Shown here one piece after another: positions 33,870 to 43,003 of a DNA stretch of 64,000 bases. Position 1 is the stretch's first letter. Each line of letters starts with the position of its first letter. Below the pieces are notes generated by a model that had not been told where the DNA came from, ran no database searches, and worked only from the letters and a program-made list of their open reading frames with translations. The translations under genes were made by a program, and so were the position numbers. The DNA is from UBA5868 sp964482025 (lineage in GTDB: Bacteria; Pseudomonadota; Gammaproteobacteria; Pseudomonadales; Cellvibrionaceae), in the NCBI GenBank assembly GCA_964482025.1, contig CAYZVN010000008.1, positions 1 to 64,000 on the forward strand, in the 5' to 3' direction.

Positions 33870-35231
33870 GTGGTGAGTAACAGCAGGCCTTTTTCCGAGA
33901 CCCGGGTGGTGGTGACGCTTGCGCTCCTGTATGTGTTTCGCATGCTTGGGCTGTTTATGGTGTTTCCCGTCATGATGATTTTCGGGGCCGATTACCAAGG
34001 TGCAACACCGTTCTTGTTGGGGCTGGCGCTGGGTGGCTACGGCTTGACTCAGGCAATCTTTCAGGTGCCGCTGGGTCTGCTGTCGGATGTATGGGGACGC
34101 AAGCCGGTGATTTGTTTAGGGCTTTTGGTTTTTGCCGCAGGCAGTATTGTGGCGGCCTTAACGGATACGGTATGGGGGTTAATTATCGGCAGAGCCTTAC
34201 AGGGAGCGGGGGCGATCGCCAGCGCCGTCATGGCCCTGGTGGGTGATTTGACCGCGGAGCAAAACCGCACTCGCGCCATGGCGGTTATAGGGGCCTCTAT
34301 CGGCTTGTCGTTCTCGGTGGCCATGGTGTTGGGGCCGGTACTCGCATCGGCGGGGGGGCTATCTTCCATATTTTGGGTGTCCGCTTGCCTTTCTCTTGTG
34401 GGCATCGGCATTCTCTACTTGCTGGTGCCGGAGCCGCCGGGCGGCAAGCGCAGGGGCTCCGATGGTTTAGCCGTGCCGACACTTCTAGCGGGTGCCGTGC
34501 GCAACGTCGATTTAGGTCGCTTGAACTTCGGCGTCTTCGCGTTGCATTTTGCCCTGACGGCGATGTTTGTGGTGGTGCCTTTGGTGCTGGATGACGCCGG
34601 TGTCGAAGCGCAAAAGCATTGGCACTATTATCTGCCGGTTATGGCAATCGCATTTCTCTTGATGCTGCCATTCATGTACATAGCAGAGCGCAAGCGAAAA
34701 ATTAAAGCGGTATTCGTAGGCGCCGTGGCCTTGCTGGTCGCCGCCGAGGGGTTTCTCGCATACGCGCATACGCTGACCTTTTGGTTGGTGGGTCTGCTGG
34801 TTTTTTTTACCGGCTTCAACTTGCTGGAAGCTACCTTGCCATCTCTGGTCAGCAAAATTGCACCAGCAGGCAATAAAGGCACTGCCATGGGGGTCTACTC
34901 CACTTGTCAGTTTTTGGGTGCAGCCTCCGGCGGTGTGGTCGGCGGCTTCTGCTATCAGCTGTGGGGGTTCGACAGTGTGCTGTTGGTGGCGATGGGGGTG
35001 AATGTGCTATGGCTGCTCATTGCTGCGGGTATGCGGGCGCCGCGGCATCTGACCAGTGTTTGTGTGTCGCTGGATCGAGAGCTGGCGTTAGAGCGGATTC
35101 AAAGTGGTGTTCCGGGAGTGGTCGAAGCCCTGTGGGTTGAAGAGCAGGCACTGCTTTATCTGAAGGTTGACGACCGCGAATTTGAAAAAAGCCGGTTGAA
35201 CGCGTTTCTCCAGCAGCAGGGCGTTCACTAA
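33870..35231 (+). CDS. MFS transporter with C-terminal YAM domain (YajR-like)
   Basis: Predicted inner-membrane drug or metabolite exporter. The 453-aa protein has 12 hydrophobic helices, with motif A as GLLSDVWGRKPV in the loop after helix 2 and GRALQGAGAIASAVMALVGDL for motif B/C. The last ~70 residues (VSLDRELALERIQSGVPGVVEALWVEEQ, then FEKSRLNAFL) form a ferredoxin-like cytosolic YAM domain as in E. coli YajR. The start is GTG 33870 or 33873 with GAGTGACTAGG upstream. It lies between uvrA and ssb, a conserved neighbourhood. The substrate is not known. Confidence 0.9.
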   Translation: MVSNSRPFSETRVVVTLALLYVFRMLGLFMVFPVMMIFGADYQGATPFLLGLALGGYGLTQAIFQVPLGLLSDVWGRKPVICLGLLVFAAGSIVAALTDTVWGLIIGRALQGAGAIASAVMALVGDLTAEQNRTRAMAVIGASIGLSFSVAMVLGPVLASAGGLSSIFWVSACLSLVGIGILYLLVPEPPGGKRRGSDGLAVPTLLAGAVRNVDLGRLNFGVFALHFALTAMFVVVPLVLDDAGVEAQKHWHYYLPVMAIAFLLMLPFMYIAERKRKIKAVFVGAVALLVAAEGFLAYAHTLTFWLVGLLVFFTGFNLLEATLPSLVSKIAPAGNKGTAMGVYSTCQFLGAASGGVVGGFCYQLWGFDSVLLVAMGVNVLWLLIAAGMRAPRHLTSVCVSLDRELALERIQSGVPGVVEALWVEEQALLYLKVDDREFEKSRLNAFLQQQGVH

Positions 35232-35301
35232 GAGTATAAAGATGTGGGGCGAACGGCTAGACTGTTCTCCCGATTGATTGACAAAACTTTTGGAGGTTAT
35301 T

Positions 35302-35817
35302 GTGGCAAGCCGTGGTGTAAACAAAGTTATCCTGATCGGCAACATAGGGCAGGACCCGGAGGTCCGTTATACACCGGGCGGTAGCGCGATCACCAATATC
35401 AGTGTCGCCACCTCGGAGACCTGGAAGGACAAGCAGACAGGACAGCCACAGGAGCGGACTGAGTGGCACCGAGTGGTGTTCTTTAACCGCCTTGCCGAAA
35501 TTGCCGGTGAGTACTTACGCAAGGGAAGTAAGGTGTATATCGAAGGCTCACTGCGCACCCGCAAATGGCAGGATCAGCAGGGGCAGGACCGCTACACCAC
35601 CGAAATCGTCGCCAACGAAATGCAAATGTTGGACAGCCGCGGCGGCAGTATGGAAGCATCGTCACCCTCTGCCTCATCATCCTATGGAGACTACGGCAGC
35701 GCGCCATCGGCGCCTCCCGCTAGCAATCGTCCGGCACCTGGGAACAATCCACGCTCAGCACCGCCCGCGCAGCAGGCTCCAGATTTCGACGGGTTTGATG
35801 ACGATATTCCTTTCTAA
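35302..35817 (+). CDS. ssb: Single-stranded DNA-binding protein
   Basis: Tetrameric ssDNA-binding protein of replication, repair and recombination. The 171-aa protein has an OB-fold (VNKVILIGNIGQDPEVRYTPGGSAITNISVAT), a Ser/Pro/Gly-rich linker after about residue 115, and the acidic protein-interaction tip DFDGFDDDIPF at the C-terminus. GTG 35302 has GGAGG 5 nt upstream; the frame to 35278 is not part of the family. A shared uvrA-ssb SOS box, as in E. coli, is not present here. Confidence 0.97.
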   Translation: MASRGVNKVILIGNIGQDPEVRYTPGGSAITNISVATSETWKDKQTGQPQERTEWHRVVFFNRLAEIAGEYLRKGSKVYIEGSLRTRKWQDQQGQDRYTTEIVANEMQMLDSRGGSMEASSPSASSSYGDYGSAPSAPPASNRPAPGNNPRSAPPAQQAPDFDGFDDDIPF

Positions 35818-35923
35818 AGAGAGTGCGCTGCAGACTGTGCTCTATGCCGTAGCAGCGCTTGAAGTTTTGTGTCGGAATCTACTGACAGCCATCTTAGAAA
35901 TAGAGTTAAGAGTTTGAGGTGGC

Positions 35924-36826
35924 TTGCAGATATGGTCCATAAAAGCGGCGGTTGTGAAGCCTGTGGGTTTTAAAGTTTTATTGACAGAGCATCAGTCTCC
36001 CTTAGGGGCTGCGTTATTGCGCGGCTTTGAGGCGTGTTCCCTATCAGTGGCTAGCAGCGACGAATTCGATGCGCAAACGCTGCGCGAGCAAGTGGCGTTG
36101 CATCAACCCGCTATTATCATCAATCCGCAATCTCTGGCCCCGCATTCGGGGCCGAACCTGGTGGATCAGGGCCATCTCTTGTTGGAGCTGAGCCGTCTTC
36201 ACAGCTCTGTTTTAATTCACTTCTCCTCGCATCACGTCTTTGGCATCGGTCAATACGGTGCTGCGCTGTCCGAACTCGATACACCGCTGCCGGACGATTC
36301 CTATGGCCGTGAATTGCTTGCGCAAGAGACAATTATCAGCCACTTAGAGCGCTCACTGATTGTACGCTTGCCGTGGGTGTTGGACGGACCCTCTGGTATC
36401 TTGGCGGCTATGTCGCGTGCGCTTTTATATGAAGATGAGTGTGTGGTCTCCGATGCTTGGCGAGGGGCACCCGTATTTATCGAAGACGCTGTGCGCATTA
36501 CTCTGGCTATGGTTCAGCAAATCCTTTGTGGGGCGAGCAATTGGGGAACATTTCATTTGCATTCCAGCGACAATTGTGCCGAGGCGGAGCTGGCGGATCA
36601 TATTGCGCGGCTTTTGCAGAAGCAGGGCTATAAAGTTGGCTCGGTTGCCCTGGGTGCGCTGGAGCAGAGATTTATAGCGTCCAACGGCTGGCTGAAAGGC
36701 GTGCGCTGCACAAATAACTTTGGTTTCCAGCATCACAGTTGGCGGCAGGGTATGAAGGCGCGGGTTGTGGACTGGCTGGAAGAGGAAATGAAGGCCGGAC
36801 GTTTAACCCCGGCTGTGCCCGCTTAA
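35924..36826 (+). CDS. Degenerate RmlD-like (dTDP-4-dehydrorhamnose reductase family) protein
   Basis: A 300-aa protein with the extended-SDR fold of RmlD/sugar-nucleotide reductases: FSSHHVFGIGQYG and RLPWVLDGPSG match that family. Two key sites are changed. The N-terminal GxxGxxG motif reads TEHQSPLG, and the YxxxK motif reads YGREL, with Lys replaced by Leu. Normal NAD(P)H-dependent reduction is therefore doubtful; a structural or regulatory role is possible. The start is uncertain: TTG 35924 with GAGG 4 nt upstream, or GTG 35954 or 35963. It is convergent with fabB. Confidence 0.7.
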   Translation: MQIWSIKAAVVKPVGFKVLLTEHQSPLGAALLRGFEACSLSVASSDEFDAQTLREQVALHQPAIIINPQSLAPHSGPNLVDQGHLLLELSRLHSSVLIHFSSHHVFGIGQYGAALSELDTPLPDDSYGRELLAQETIISHLERSLIVRLPWVLDGPSGILAAMSRALLYEDECVVSDAWRGAPVFIEDAVRITLAMVQQILCGASNWGTFHLHSSDNCAEAELADHIARLLQKQGYKVGSVALGALEQRFIASNGWLKGVRCTNNFGFQHHSWRQGMKARVVDWLEEEMKAGRLTPAVPA

Positions 36827-36962
36827 AGTCCACTTGTTTCTTAGGCGGTTTCTTAGGTGTTGTCCCGAAAATCTGTCGAACGCAGGCGTTTGAAATGACG
36901 GCTCCGGCTGTGGGCTGGGCCTCGTTGGAAATGGCTGCGCGAATCCATTCGCGTCAACTTGA

Positions 36963-38177
36963 TCAGGCGTATCGCTGGAAGATCAAAGTGGCGTTAGTGC
37001 CACCGAAGCCGAAGCTGTTGGACATGACTTTGTCGAGCTTGCGTTGCAGTGCGTTCAACACTATAGGCATGCCTTCCGCTTCGGGATCTAGCGCTTGGAT
37101 ATTGGCTGAGGCGGCGACAAAGTCGTGCTCCATCATAAGCAAGCTGTAGATGGCTTCTTGTACACCGGTTGCCCCCAGTGAATGCCCGGTAAGGGATTTG
37201 GTGGAGCTGATCAAGGGAATCTGATCGCCAAAAACCTCGCGCACCGCGCGCAGCTCCGCAATGTCGCCGACGGGTGTAGAAGTCCCGTGGGAGTTGATGT
37301 AATCGATGGGCTCGCTACCGGTCATGGCGATAGCTTGACGCATGCATCGAGCTGCGCCTTCACCGGAGGGCGCCACCATGTCGTAACCGTCTGAGGTCGC
37401 ACCATAGCCGGTAAGCTCTGCGTAAATTTTGGCCCCGCGCGCCAAGGCGTGATCGAGCGACTCGATTACCAGGCAGCCACCACCTCCAGCGATAACAAAG
37501 CCGTCGCGACCTGAGTCGTAGGCTCGCGATGCCTGTTCGGGCGTATCGTTGTATTTGGTAGAGAGCGCGCCCATGGCGTCAAACAGGCCGGTCAGAGACC
37601 AGTGCTCCTCTTCGCCGCCCCCGGCGAATACGACATCCTGCTTACCCAGCTGGATCAGCTCCATCGCGTTGCCAATGCAATGGGCGCTAGTGGCGCAGGC
37701 GGAGGAGATGGAGTAGTTGACGCCCTTGATTTTGAAAGGGGTGGCTAAGCAGGCTGAGGCAGTGCTGCCCATGGTTTGGGTGACGCGATAGGGGCCGGCT
37801 TTCTTCACGCCTTTGCTGCGCATGATGTCGGCAGACTCCACCACGCTTTTAGTCGAAGCGCCGCCAGAACCCATAATAATGCCGGTGCGCTCGTTAGAGA
37901 CTTCGCTTTCACTCAGTCCCGAGTCCTTGATGGCATTTTGCATGGCCACATAAGCGAAGCCTGCGGCGTCGCCCATAAAGCGGAGGTTTTTTCGGTCGAT
38001 GTGTTCGCTCAGATCAATATTGACGGAGCCGGACACCAAACTACGAAAGCCGTGCTCTTCATAGCTCGGATTGTATTTGACTCCCGATTGCCCGTTTTTG
38101 AGGGCGTCCAACACCGTAGCGATATCGTTGCCTAAACAGGACACTATCCCCATTCCGGTAACAACAACACGTTTCAT
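36963..38177 (-). CDS. fabB: Beta-ketoacyl-ACP synthase I
   Basis: Elongates acyl-ACP in fatty acid synthesis and is needed with FabA for unsaturated fatty acids. The 404-aa protein has the active Cys in SSACATSAHC (about residue 163), the NSHGTSTPVGD and STKSLTGHSLGATG catalytic His motifs, and SNSFGFGGTNATLIF at the C-terminus. It lies downstream of fabA on the same strand across about 146 bp, the classic gammaproteobacterial fabA-fabB pair. A short CGCGAAT/ATTCGCG hairpin at 36938-36953 follows its stop. Confidence 0.97.
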   Translation of the reverse strand: MKRVVVTGMGIVSCLGNDIATVLDALKNGQSGVKYNPSYEEHGFRSLVSGSVNIDLSEHIDRKNLRFMGDAAGFAYVAMQNAIKDSGLSESEVSNERTGIIMGSGGASTKSVVESADIMRSKGVKKAGPYRVTQTMGSTASACLATPFKIKGVNYSISSACATSAHCIGNAMELIQLGKQDVVFAGGGEEEHWSLTGLFDAMGALSTKYNDTPEQASRAYDSGRDGFVIAGGGGCLVIESLDHALARGAKIYAELTGYGATSDGYDMVAPSGEGAARCMRQAIAMTGSEPIDYINSHGTSTPVGDIAELRAVREVFGDQIPLISSTKSLTGHSLGATGVQEAIYSLLMMEHDFVAASANIQALDPEAEGMPIVLNALQRKLDKVMSNSFGFGGTNATLIFQRYA

Positions 38178-38323
38178 ACAGAACCTCTTGTAAGTGGAGT
38201 ATCAGAATTGGATGGAGTTATTGGTGCTCGCTTGCCCACTAAAGCTCTGGCTTCTGCGGCGCCCGGTTTCGATGCCAGCAACTCGCCGCCTTACAGCCTC
38301 TTCTGAGTAGTCGATAGCCGGAA

Positions 38324-38848
38324 TCAAAAGCTTTCAGTGTTCGTGAAAAGTCCGACACGCAGATCTTTGGCGAAGTAGATATCTTTACCGTCGACAGTAA
38401 CCCTACCATCTGCGATTCCCATTACCAGTTTTCGTTCGATCACCCGCTTCAGGTTTATGTGATAAGTGACCTTGTTGGCAGAGGGCAGAATTTGGCCGGT
38501 GAATTTTACCTCTCCAGCGCCCAGTGCGCGACCCCGTCCTGGATTGCCTCGCCAGGCCAAATAGAAGCCCACCAGCTGCCACATGGCGTCAAGGCCAAGG
38601 CAGCCGGGCATAACCGGGTCGCCAGGAAAATGGCAGTCGAAAAACCAAAGGTCGGGGTGGATGTCCAGTTCTGCAACAATTTCACCTTTGCCGAACTCGC
38701 CGCCGCTTTGGCTGATATGCGCTATGCGATCGATCATCAGCATGTTGGGTTTCGGCAGTTGCGCATTGCCGGGGCCAAACATAACACCGTCGCCACAGGC
38801 GAGTAATTCATCGCGTCCGTAGGAGGATTTTGGCTCGAAAGGCTGCAT
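38324..38848 (-). CDS. fabA: 3-hydroxydecanoyl-ACP dehydratase/isomerase
   Basis: Dehydrates 3-hydroxydecanoyl-ACP and isomerises the product to the cis-3 form, committing carbon to unsaturated fatty acids. The 174-aa protein has the FDCHFPGDPVMPGCLGLDAMW hot-dog motif with the catalytic His and Asp, and the conserved GRGRALGAGEVKFTGQILP. ATG 38848 is chosen because it matches the family N-terminus and has AGAG 6 nt upstream; ATG 38866 is in frame. It is upstream of fabB; galU is divergent. Confidence 0.96.
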   Translation of the reverse strand: MQPFEPKSSYGRDELLACGDGVMFGPGNAQLPKPNMLMIDRIAHISQSGGEFGKGEIVAELDIHPDLWFFDCHFPGDPVMPGCLGLDAMWQLVGFYLAWRGNPGRGRALGAGEVKFTGQILPSANKVTYHINLKRVIERKLVMGIADGRVTVDGKDIYFAKDLRVGLFTNTESF

Positions 38849-38866
38849 AGGATGCTCTTGTTTCAT

Positions 38867-39130
38867 GCTGTTAAATGGATTGGGAGATTCTGGCCGGACT
38901 TTTATGTTTTATGTGATTCGCTTATTTGTCTTGGCTCTGCCGTTGAAAAGCCGCCACTTGGGGTGCCAATTCTTCGGGGGAGTGCCATTCTAGCGGCAAA
39001 AGTTATGATGTCCAGCAAAATGCGCCCCACGGTTTGGGTCCGGTTGCATTCCGGCGAAATGCGTATGGTATAGTCGGCGGCTTGTTTGTCTAGCCTTCAT
39101 TACCATTATCGATACCTAAGGATTGACCTC
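38867..39130. promoter_or_regulatory. Divergent fabA / galU intergenic region
   Basis: About 265 bp. On the plus strand TATAGT at 39069-39074 with TTGCAT at 39044-39049 could drive galU, but the spacer is 19 bp. No clear FabR or FadR dyad is visible on the fabA side. Confidence 0.35.
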
Positions 39131-39967
39131 ATGATTAAGAAGTGCTTGTTTCCTGTCGCGGGTTACGGTACCCGCTTCCTGCCTGCCACTAAGTCCATGC
39201 CCAAAGAAATGCTCCCCGTCGTCAACAAGCCATTGGTTCAGTACGGCGTTGAGGAGTCCCTTGAGGCGGGATTGCACGAGATCGGCTTTGTGACAGGACG
39301 CGGTAAAAGAGCCATTGCAGACCATTTTGATGTCAGCTATGAATTAGAGCACCAGATCGCAGGCTCTTCAAAAGAGGCCTACCTCGACTCCATTCGCTCG
39401 GTGATGGCCAAGGGCTCGTTCTCCTTTACTCGCCAGCCAGAAATGCGCGGCCTGGGCGATGCCATTTTGAACGGCAGGCGTTTGATCGGTGATGAGGCTT
39501 TCGGTGTGGTGCTCTCGGATGACCTGTGTATGCCCGACGGGGATGGCCCGGGGGTGTTGGCGCAGATGGTCAGTCTTTATCGCCAATTCCGCTGCAGCAT
39601 AGTGGCCATTCAAGAAGTGCCTGAAGATCAAATATCGAAGTTTGGGGTGATCGCCGGCAGCCAGATTAAGGCGGATCTGGTCCAGGTTTCCACCATGGTA
39701 GAAAAGCCCGATGCTAAAGATGCCCCCTCGAATCTCGCCGTTATAGGTCGCTACATCCTCACTCCGGACATATTCGACATTTTGGCAAAGACTAAGCCGG
39801 GTAAAAATGGCGAGATCCAACTGACCGATGCGCTTTTGGCTCAAGCCGAAAACGGCTGTGTATTGGCCTATAAATTTAAAGGGCGCCGGTTCGACTGCGG
39901 CAGTGTCGAAGGCTTTGTTGAGGCGACCAACTACGTTTATGAAAACCTCTATACCGCAGGCCGCTAG
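39131..39967 (+). CDS. galU: UTP-glucose-1-phosphate uridylyltransferase
   Basis: Makes UDP-glucose for LPS, exopolysaccharide and trehalose-type pathways. The 278-aa protein has the nucleotidyltransferase motif FPVAGYGTRFLPATKSMPKEMLP, VLSDDLC, VVEKPD-type MVEKPDAKDAP, and GEIQLTDALL. ATG 39131 has AAGGA 9 nt upstream; the longer frame to 39086 is not in the family. manB follows after 8 bp, so the two sugar-nucleotide genes form an operon ending at a strong terminator. Confidence 0.96.
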   Translation: MIKKCLFPVAGYGTRFLPATKSMPKEMLPVVNKPLVQYGVEESLEAGLHEIGFVTGRGKRAIADHFDVSYELEHQIAGSSKEAYLDSIRSVMAKGSFSFTRQPEMRGLGDAILNGRRLIGDEAFGVVLSDDLCMPDGDGPGVLAQMVSLYRQFRCSIVAIQEVPEDQISKFGVIAGSQIKADLVQVSTMVEKPDAKDAPSNLAVIGRYILTPDIFDILAKTKPGKNGEIQLTDALLAQAENGCVLAYKFKGRRFDCGSVEGFVEATNYVYENLYTAGR

Positions 39968-39975
39968 CGCACATC

Positions 39976-41316
39976 ATGAAAATCGAGTGTTTTAAAGCTT
40001 ACGATCTACGTGGTCGAGTACCTGACGAGCTTAATGAAGAAGTTGCCTATCGTGTCGGCCGAGCGTTTGTCGACTATTTGTCAGCGAAACGTGTGGTTGT
40101 GGGGCACGACATCCGCCTCACTAGTGCGTCTTTAAGCGATGCGCTTGTCCGCGGGCTCACCGAAGCGGGAGCGGATGTTATTCACATAGGTCAGTGCGGT
40201 ACCGAAGAGGTGTATTTCGCCACCTTTGAATTAGGCGTCGATGGCGGTATCTGTGTGACGGCCAGCCATAACCCCATGGATTACAACGGCATGAAGCTGG
40301 TTCAGAAGGGCTCAAAACCCATCTCGAACGACAGCGGCCTGCTGGACATTCGCGAAATCGCAGAAGCAGGAATCTTCCAAGCACCACTGGCAGTGGGCAA
40401 GGTCGAGCATCGGGATATGCGTCCGGATTACGTCAAACACTTGCTGATGTATGTGGATGTGGCGAAACTCAAGCCATTGAAGGTTGTGGTCAACCCGGGT
40501 AACGGTGGCGCAGGGGCGGTGGTCCAGGCGCTTGAGCCGTTTTTGCCCTTGCAGTTTGTGAAGGTGCATTTTGAGCCGGACGGACGATTTCCCAACGGGA
40601 TTCCCAATCCTATCCTGGTGGAAAATCAGGACGTCACCTCGCGGGCGGTAATCGAGTCGGGAGCGGACTTGGGTATCGCCTGGGACGGTGATTTCGATCG
40701 CTGCTTTTTCTTTGATGAAACCGGTGCCTTTGTCGACGGTTACTACGTCGTTGGCCTTTTGGCCGAAGCATTTCTCGCTAAACATCCCGGTGCCAGCATA
40801 GTGCACGACCCGCGCTTGGTCTGGAATACTGTGGATCTCGTTGCGGCCAGTGGTGGCCGCGCGGTGCAAAGCAAAACCGGCCATGCCTTTATAAAAGAGC
40901 GTATGCGCAAGGAAGATGCCGTATATGGCGGGGAGATGAGTGCGCACCATTATTTTCGCGATTTTGCATACTGCGATAATGGCACCATTCCCTGGTTGCT
41001 GGTGGCGGAATTGATGAGTCAGCGTGGCCAGACCTTGTCGCAAATGGTGAATGCGCGTATCGCCAAATTCCCCTGCAGTGGTGAGATCAACCGCAAGGTG
41101 TCAGATCCCGCCGCGCTGCTGCGCGAGATTGAAGGAAAATACGCCTCGGACGCCCTGGCGGTGGATAAAACCGATGGCCTGTCGGTTGCCTTTGCCGACT
41201 GGCGATTCAATGTCCGTAGCTCCAGCACTGAGCCGGTATTTCGCATAAATGTAGAGGCGCGCGGAGACGAGGCTCTAATGCGCGAGAAAACCGAAGAGTT
41301 GTTGGCGATGATGTAA
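39976..41316 (+). CDS. manB: Phosphomannomutase (CpsG/ManB family)
   Basis: Interconverts mannose-6-phosphate and mannose-1-phosphate, and may also act on glucose phosphates, feeding GDP-mannose and polysaccharide synthesis. The 446-aa protein has the phosphoserine loop TASHNPMDYNGMKLV, the metal-binding DGDFDRC, the sugar-specificity loop GGEMSAHHYFRDFAYCD, and the RSSSTEPVFRINVE phosphate-binding motif. It closely resembles E. coli CpsG over the whole length. It is in an operon with galU (8 bp gap). A terminator follows at 41341-41366. Confidence 0.95.
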   Translation: MKIECFKAYDLRGRVPDELNEEVAYRVGRAFVDYLSAKRVVVGHDIRLTSASLSDALVRGLTEAGADVIHIGQCGTEEVYFATFELGVDGGICVTASHNPMDYNGMKLVQKGSKPISNDSGLLDIREIAEAGIFQAPLAVGKVEHRDMRPDYVKHLLMYVDVAKLKPLKVVVNPGNGGAGAVVQALEPFLPLQFVKVHFEPDGRFPNGIPNPILVENQDVTSRAVIESGADLGIAWDGDFDRCFFFDETGAFVDGYYVVGLLAEAFLAKHPGASIVHDPRLVWNTVDLVAASGGRAVQSKTGHAFIKERMRKEDAVYGGEMSAHHYFRDFAYCDNGTIPWLLVAELMSQRGQTLSQMVNARIAKFPCSGEINRKVSDPAALLREIEGKYASDALAVDKTDGLSVAFADWRFNVRSSSTEPVFRINVEARGDEALMREKTEELLAMM

Positions 41317-41340
41317 GCGTTAATTTATTAGCACTTTGCT

Positions 41341-41366
41341 AAAGCCGGCGATACGCCGGCTTTTTT
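41341..41366 (+). terminator. Intrinsic terminator after manB
   Basis: AAAGCCGGCG (41341-41350), loop ATA, CGCCGGCTTT (41354-41363), then further T to 41366. A textbook rho-independent terminator. Confidence 0.9.
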
Positions 41367-41520
41367 GTTTTGATCGCTGAGAAATTTTCTAGTGCTACGA
41401 ATGCTTGAGTAAGCGCAGCTGCGAAGGGGAATTGGTAAAATTGCGGTTGGGATTTCCGCTGAATGGGTTTGCGAAATTCCATCTAAAGTGAATAAGTTTG
41501 CCGGTTATTTCAAATAACGG

Positions 41521-41549
41521 TTGACGATGTCGGATCACCTCCCTATAAT
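41521..41549 (+). promoter_or_regulatory. Promoter of the initiator tRNA gene
   Basis: TTGACG (41521-41526), 17-bp spacer, TATAAT (41544-41549), followed by the GC-rich discriminator CGCGGCC. A strong sigma-70 promoter; the GC-rich discriminator is the hallmark of stringently controlled stable-RNA promoters. Confidence 0.9.
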
Positions 41550-41587
41550 TCGCGGCCTCAGCTAAGCAGCAGTGCTTACTGATCAGG

Positions 41588-41664
<77 letters not shown>

Positions 41665-41672
41665 CTTTTCTT

Positions 41673-41708
41673 AAAAGACCGTTTTGGTTTCCAAAGCGGT
41701 CTTTTTTT
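41673..41708 (+). terminator. Terminator after tRNA-fMet
   Basis: AAAAGACCGTTTTGG pairs with CCAAAGCGGTCTTTT around a TTT loop, with one G-U pair, followed by further T to 41708. Confidence 0.88.
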
Positions 41709-41928
41709 ATGGGCGAAACAACGTCGCAGATTTTCCTTCACGCTTATTTGGTTGGCGGTGACCGCTCGCGGCGCCATTGCCAAGATCGAATCGCCGCGAT
41801 TTTTTGCGCGGCAGCGCCGACAAGAGCTGCCGCGATCGTCTCCACGTCATTTGCGCACGCTGCAACCGATGCATTAGCCGGCATTTTCCTATACCCTTGC
41901 GCCTTTGTTTTTTTGGTACCCCCAGAAG
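41709..41928 (+). promoter_or_regulatory. Intergenic region before queA
   Basis: About 220 bp. A TATACC -10-like hexamer lies near 41891 with no strong -35. No ORF is supported on either strand. Confidence 0.3.
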
Positions 41929-42984
41929 ATGCGGCGTCAGGATTTTTATTACGAGTTGCCAGAAGAGTTGATCGCCAAAGCGCCGCCGGAAGAGCGGCGC
42001 TCGAGTCGGTTGCTGTGTCTGGAGGGTGCGACGGGAGATCTGCAAGATCGGCAGTTCGCGGATATCCTCACACTCGTCCGACCCGGAGACTTGATGGTGT
42101 TCAATGATACCCGCGTAATTCCCGCGCGGGTTTTCGCCCAGAAGTCCAGCGGTGGCAAAGTCGAGATTTTGGTCGAGCGTGTGCTGCAAGCGGATCTAGT
42201 GTTGGCGCATGTGCGTGCGAGCAAAGCACCGAAGCCGGGAAGTGTATTGATCCTAGACGGCGGCACGGAAGTGACTGTGGAGGGGCGGCGCGAGTCCTTG
42301 TTTGAGCTGCGTTTCCCCGCAGATCGCTCGGCTATGACAGTGCTTGAAGCCGTGGGGCACATGCCTTTGCCACCCTATATTGACCGGCCGGATGATGCCG
42401 CTGACCGGGAGCGCTATCAAACCGTATTCGGGCGCAATCCGGGCGCCGTTGCCGCCCCAACCGCAGGGCTTCACTTCGATGATGAGTTGTTGGCGCAATT
42501 ACGCGCTCGCGACGTAGAAACGGCGTTTGTCACTCTGCATGTGGGCGCCGGGACTTTTCAGCCGGTCCGAGTGGATGATGTGCGCAGTCACAAGATACAT
42601 AGCGAGTTTATGCAGGTCAGCCCGCAGGTTTGTGAGCAAGTGCGCGCCGCCAAGGCTCGCGGTGGGCGGGTTATCGCGGTGGGGACGACAAGTGTGCGCT
42701 GCCTAGAGACCGCAGCAAGTGATGGTCAGGCTCGCCCTTACGAAGGGGACACCTCCATTTTTATTTACCCGGGTTATCAATTTAAGGTGATTGACGCTTT
42801 GGTAACCAATTTCCATCTGCCGGAATCGACCTTGTTGATGTTGGTAAGCGCGTTTGCCGGCTATCACCACACCATCGCCGCCTACCGCCACGCGGTCGCA
42901 CAGCGCTACCGATTTTTCAGCTACGGTGATGCCATGTTCATTACTCCGAACCCGCAGGCTGCGACAGAGTTTGCGCAAGCCTGA
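41929..42984 (+). CDS. queA: S-adenosylmethionine:tRNA ribosyltransferase-isomerase
   Basis: Transfers the ribosyl moiety of SAM to preQ1-tRNA to form epoxyqueuosine. The 351-aa protein shows MVFNDTRVIPARVF, VRASKAPKPGSVL, GHMPLPPYIDRPD, AAPTAGLHFDD, and TNFHLPESTLLMLVSAFAGY, all typical of QueA. ATG 41929 matches the family N-terminus; the frame extends to 41905. It is directly followed by tgt, so two queuosine-pathway genes are adjacent. Confidence 0.96.
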   Translation: MRRQDFYYELPEELIAKAPPEERRSSRLLCLEGATGDLQDRQFADILTLVRPGDLMVFNDTRVIPARVFAQKSSGGKVEILVERVLQADLVLAHVRASKAPKPGSVLILDGGTEVTVEGRRESLFELRFPADRSAMTVLEAVGHMPLPPYIDRPDDAADRERYQTVFGRNPGAVAAPTAGLHFDDELLAQLRARDVETAFVTLHVGAGTFQPVRVDDVRSHKIHSEFMQVSPQVCEQVRAAKARGGRVIAVGTTSVRCLETAASDGQARPYEGDTSIFIYPGYQFKVIDALVTNFHLPESTLLMLVSAFAGYHHTIAAYRHAVAQRYRFFSYGDAMFITPNPQAATEFAQA

Positions 42985-43003
42985 TACTTGGTAGAAGTTG
43001 TTT

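Noticed and set aside
35250..35300. LexA box upstream of ssb
   Set aside because: CTGTTCTCCCGATTGA lacks the ACAG half, so no SOS box is supported.
36837..36863. Tandem GTTTCTTAGGYG repeat after the RmlD-like gene
   Set aside because: Only two short imperfect copies; too little to call a repeat array or CRISPR.
41707..42189. Minus-strand 160-aa frame opposite queA
   Set aside because: It overlaps a well-supported queA start and shows no family features.
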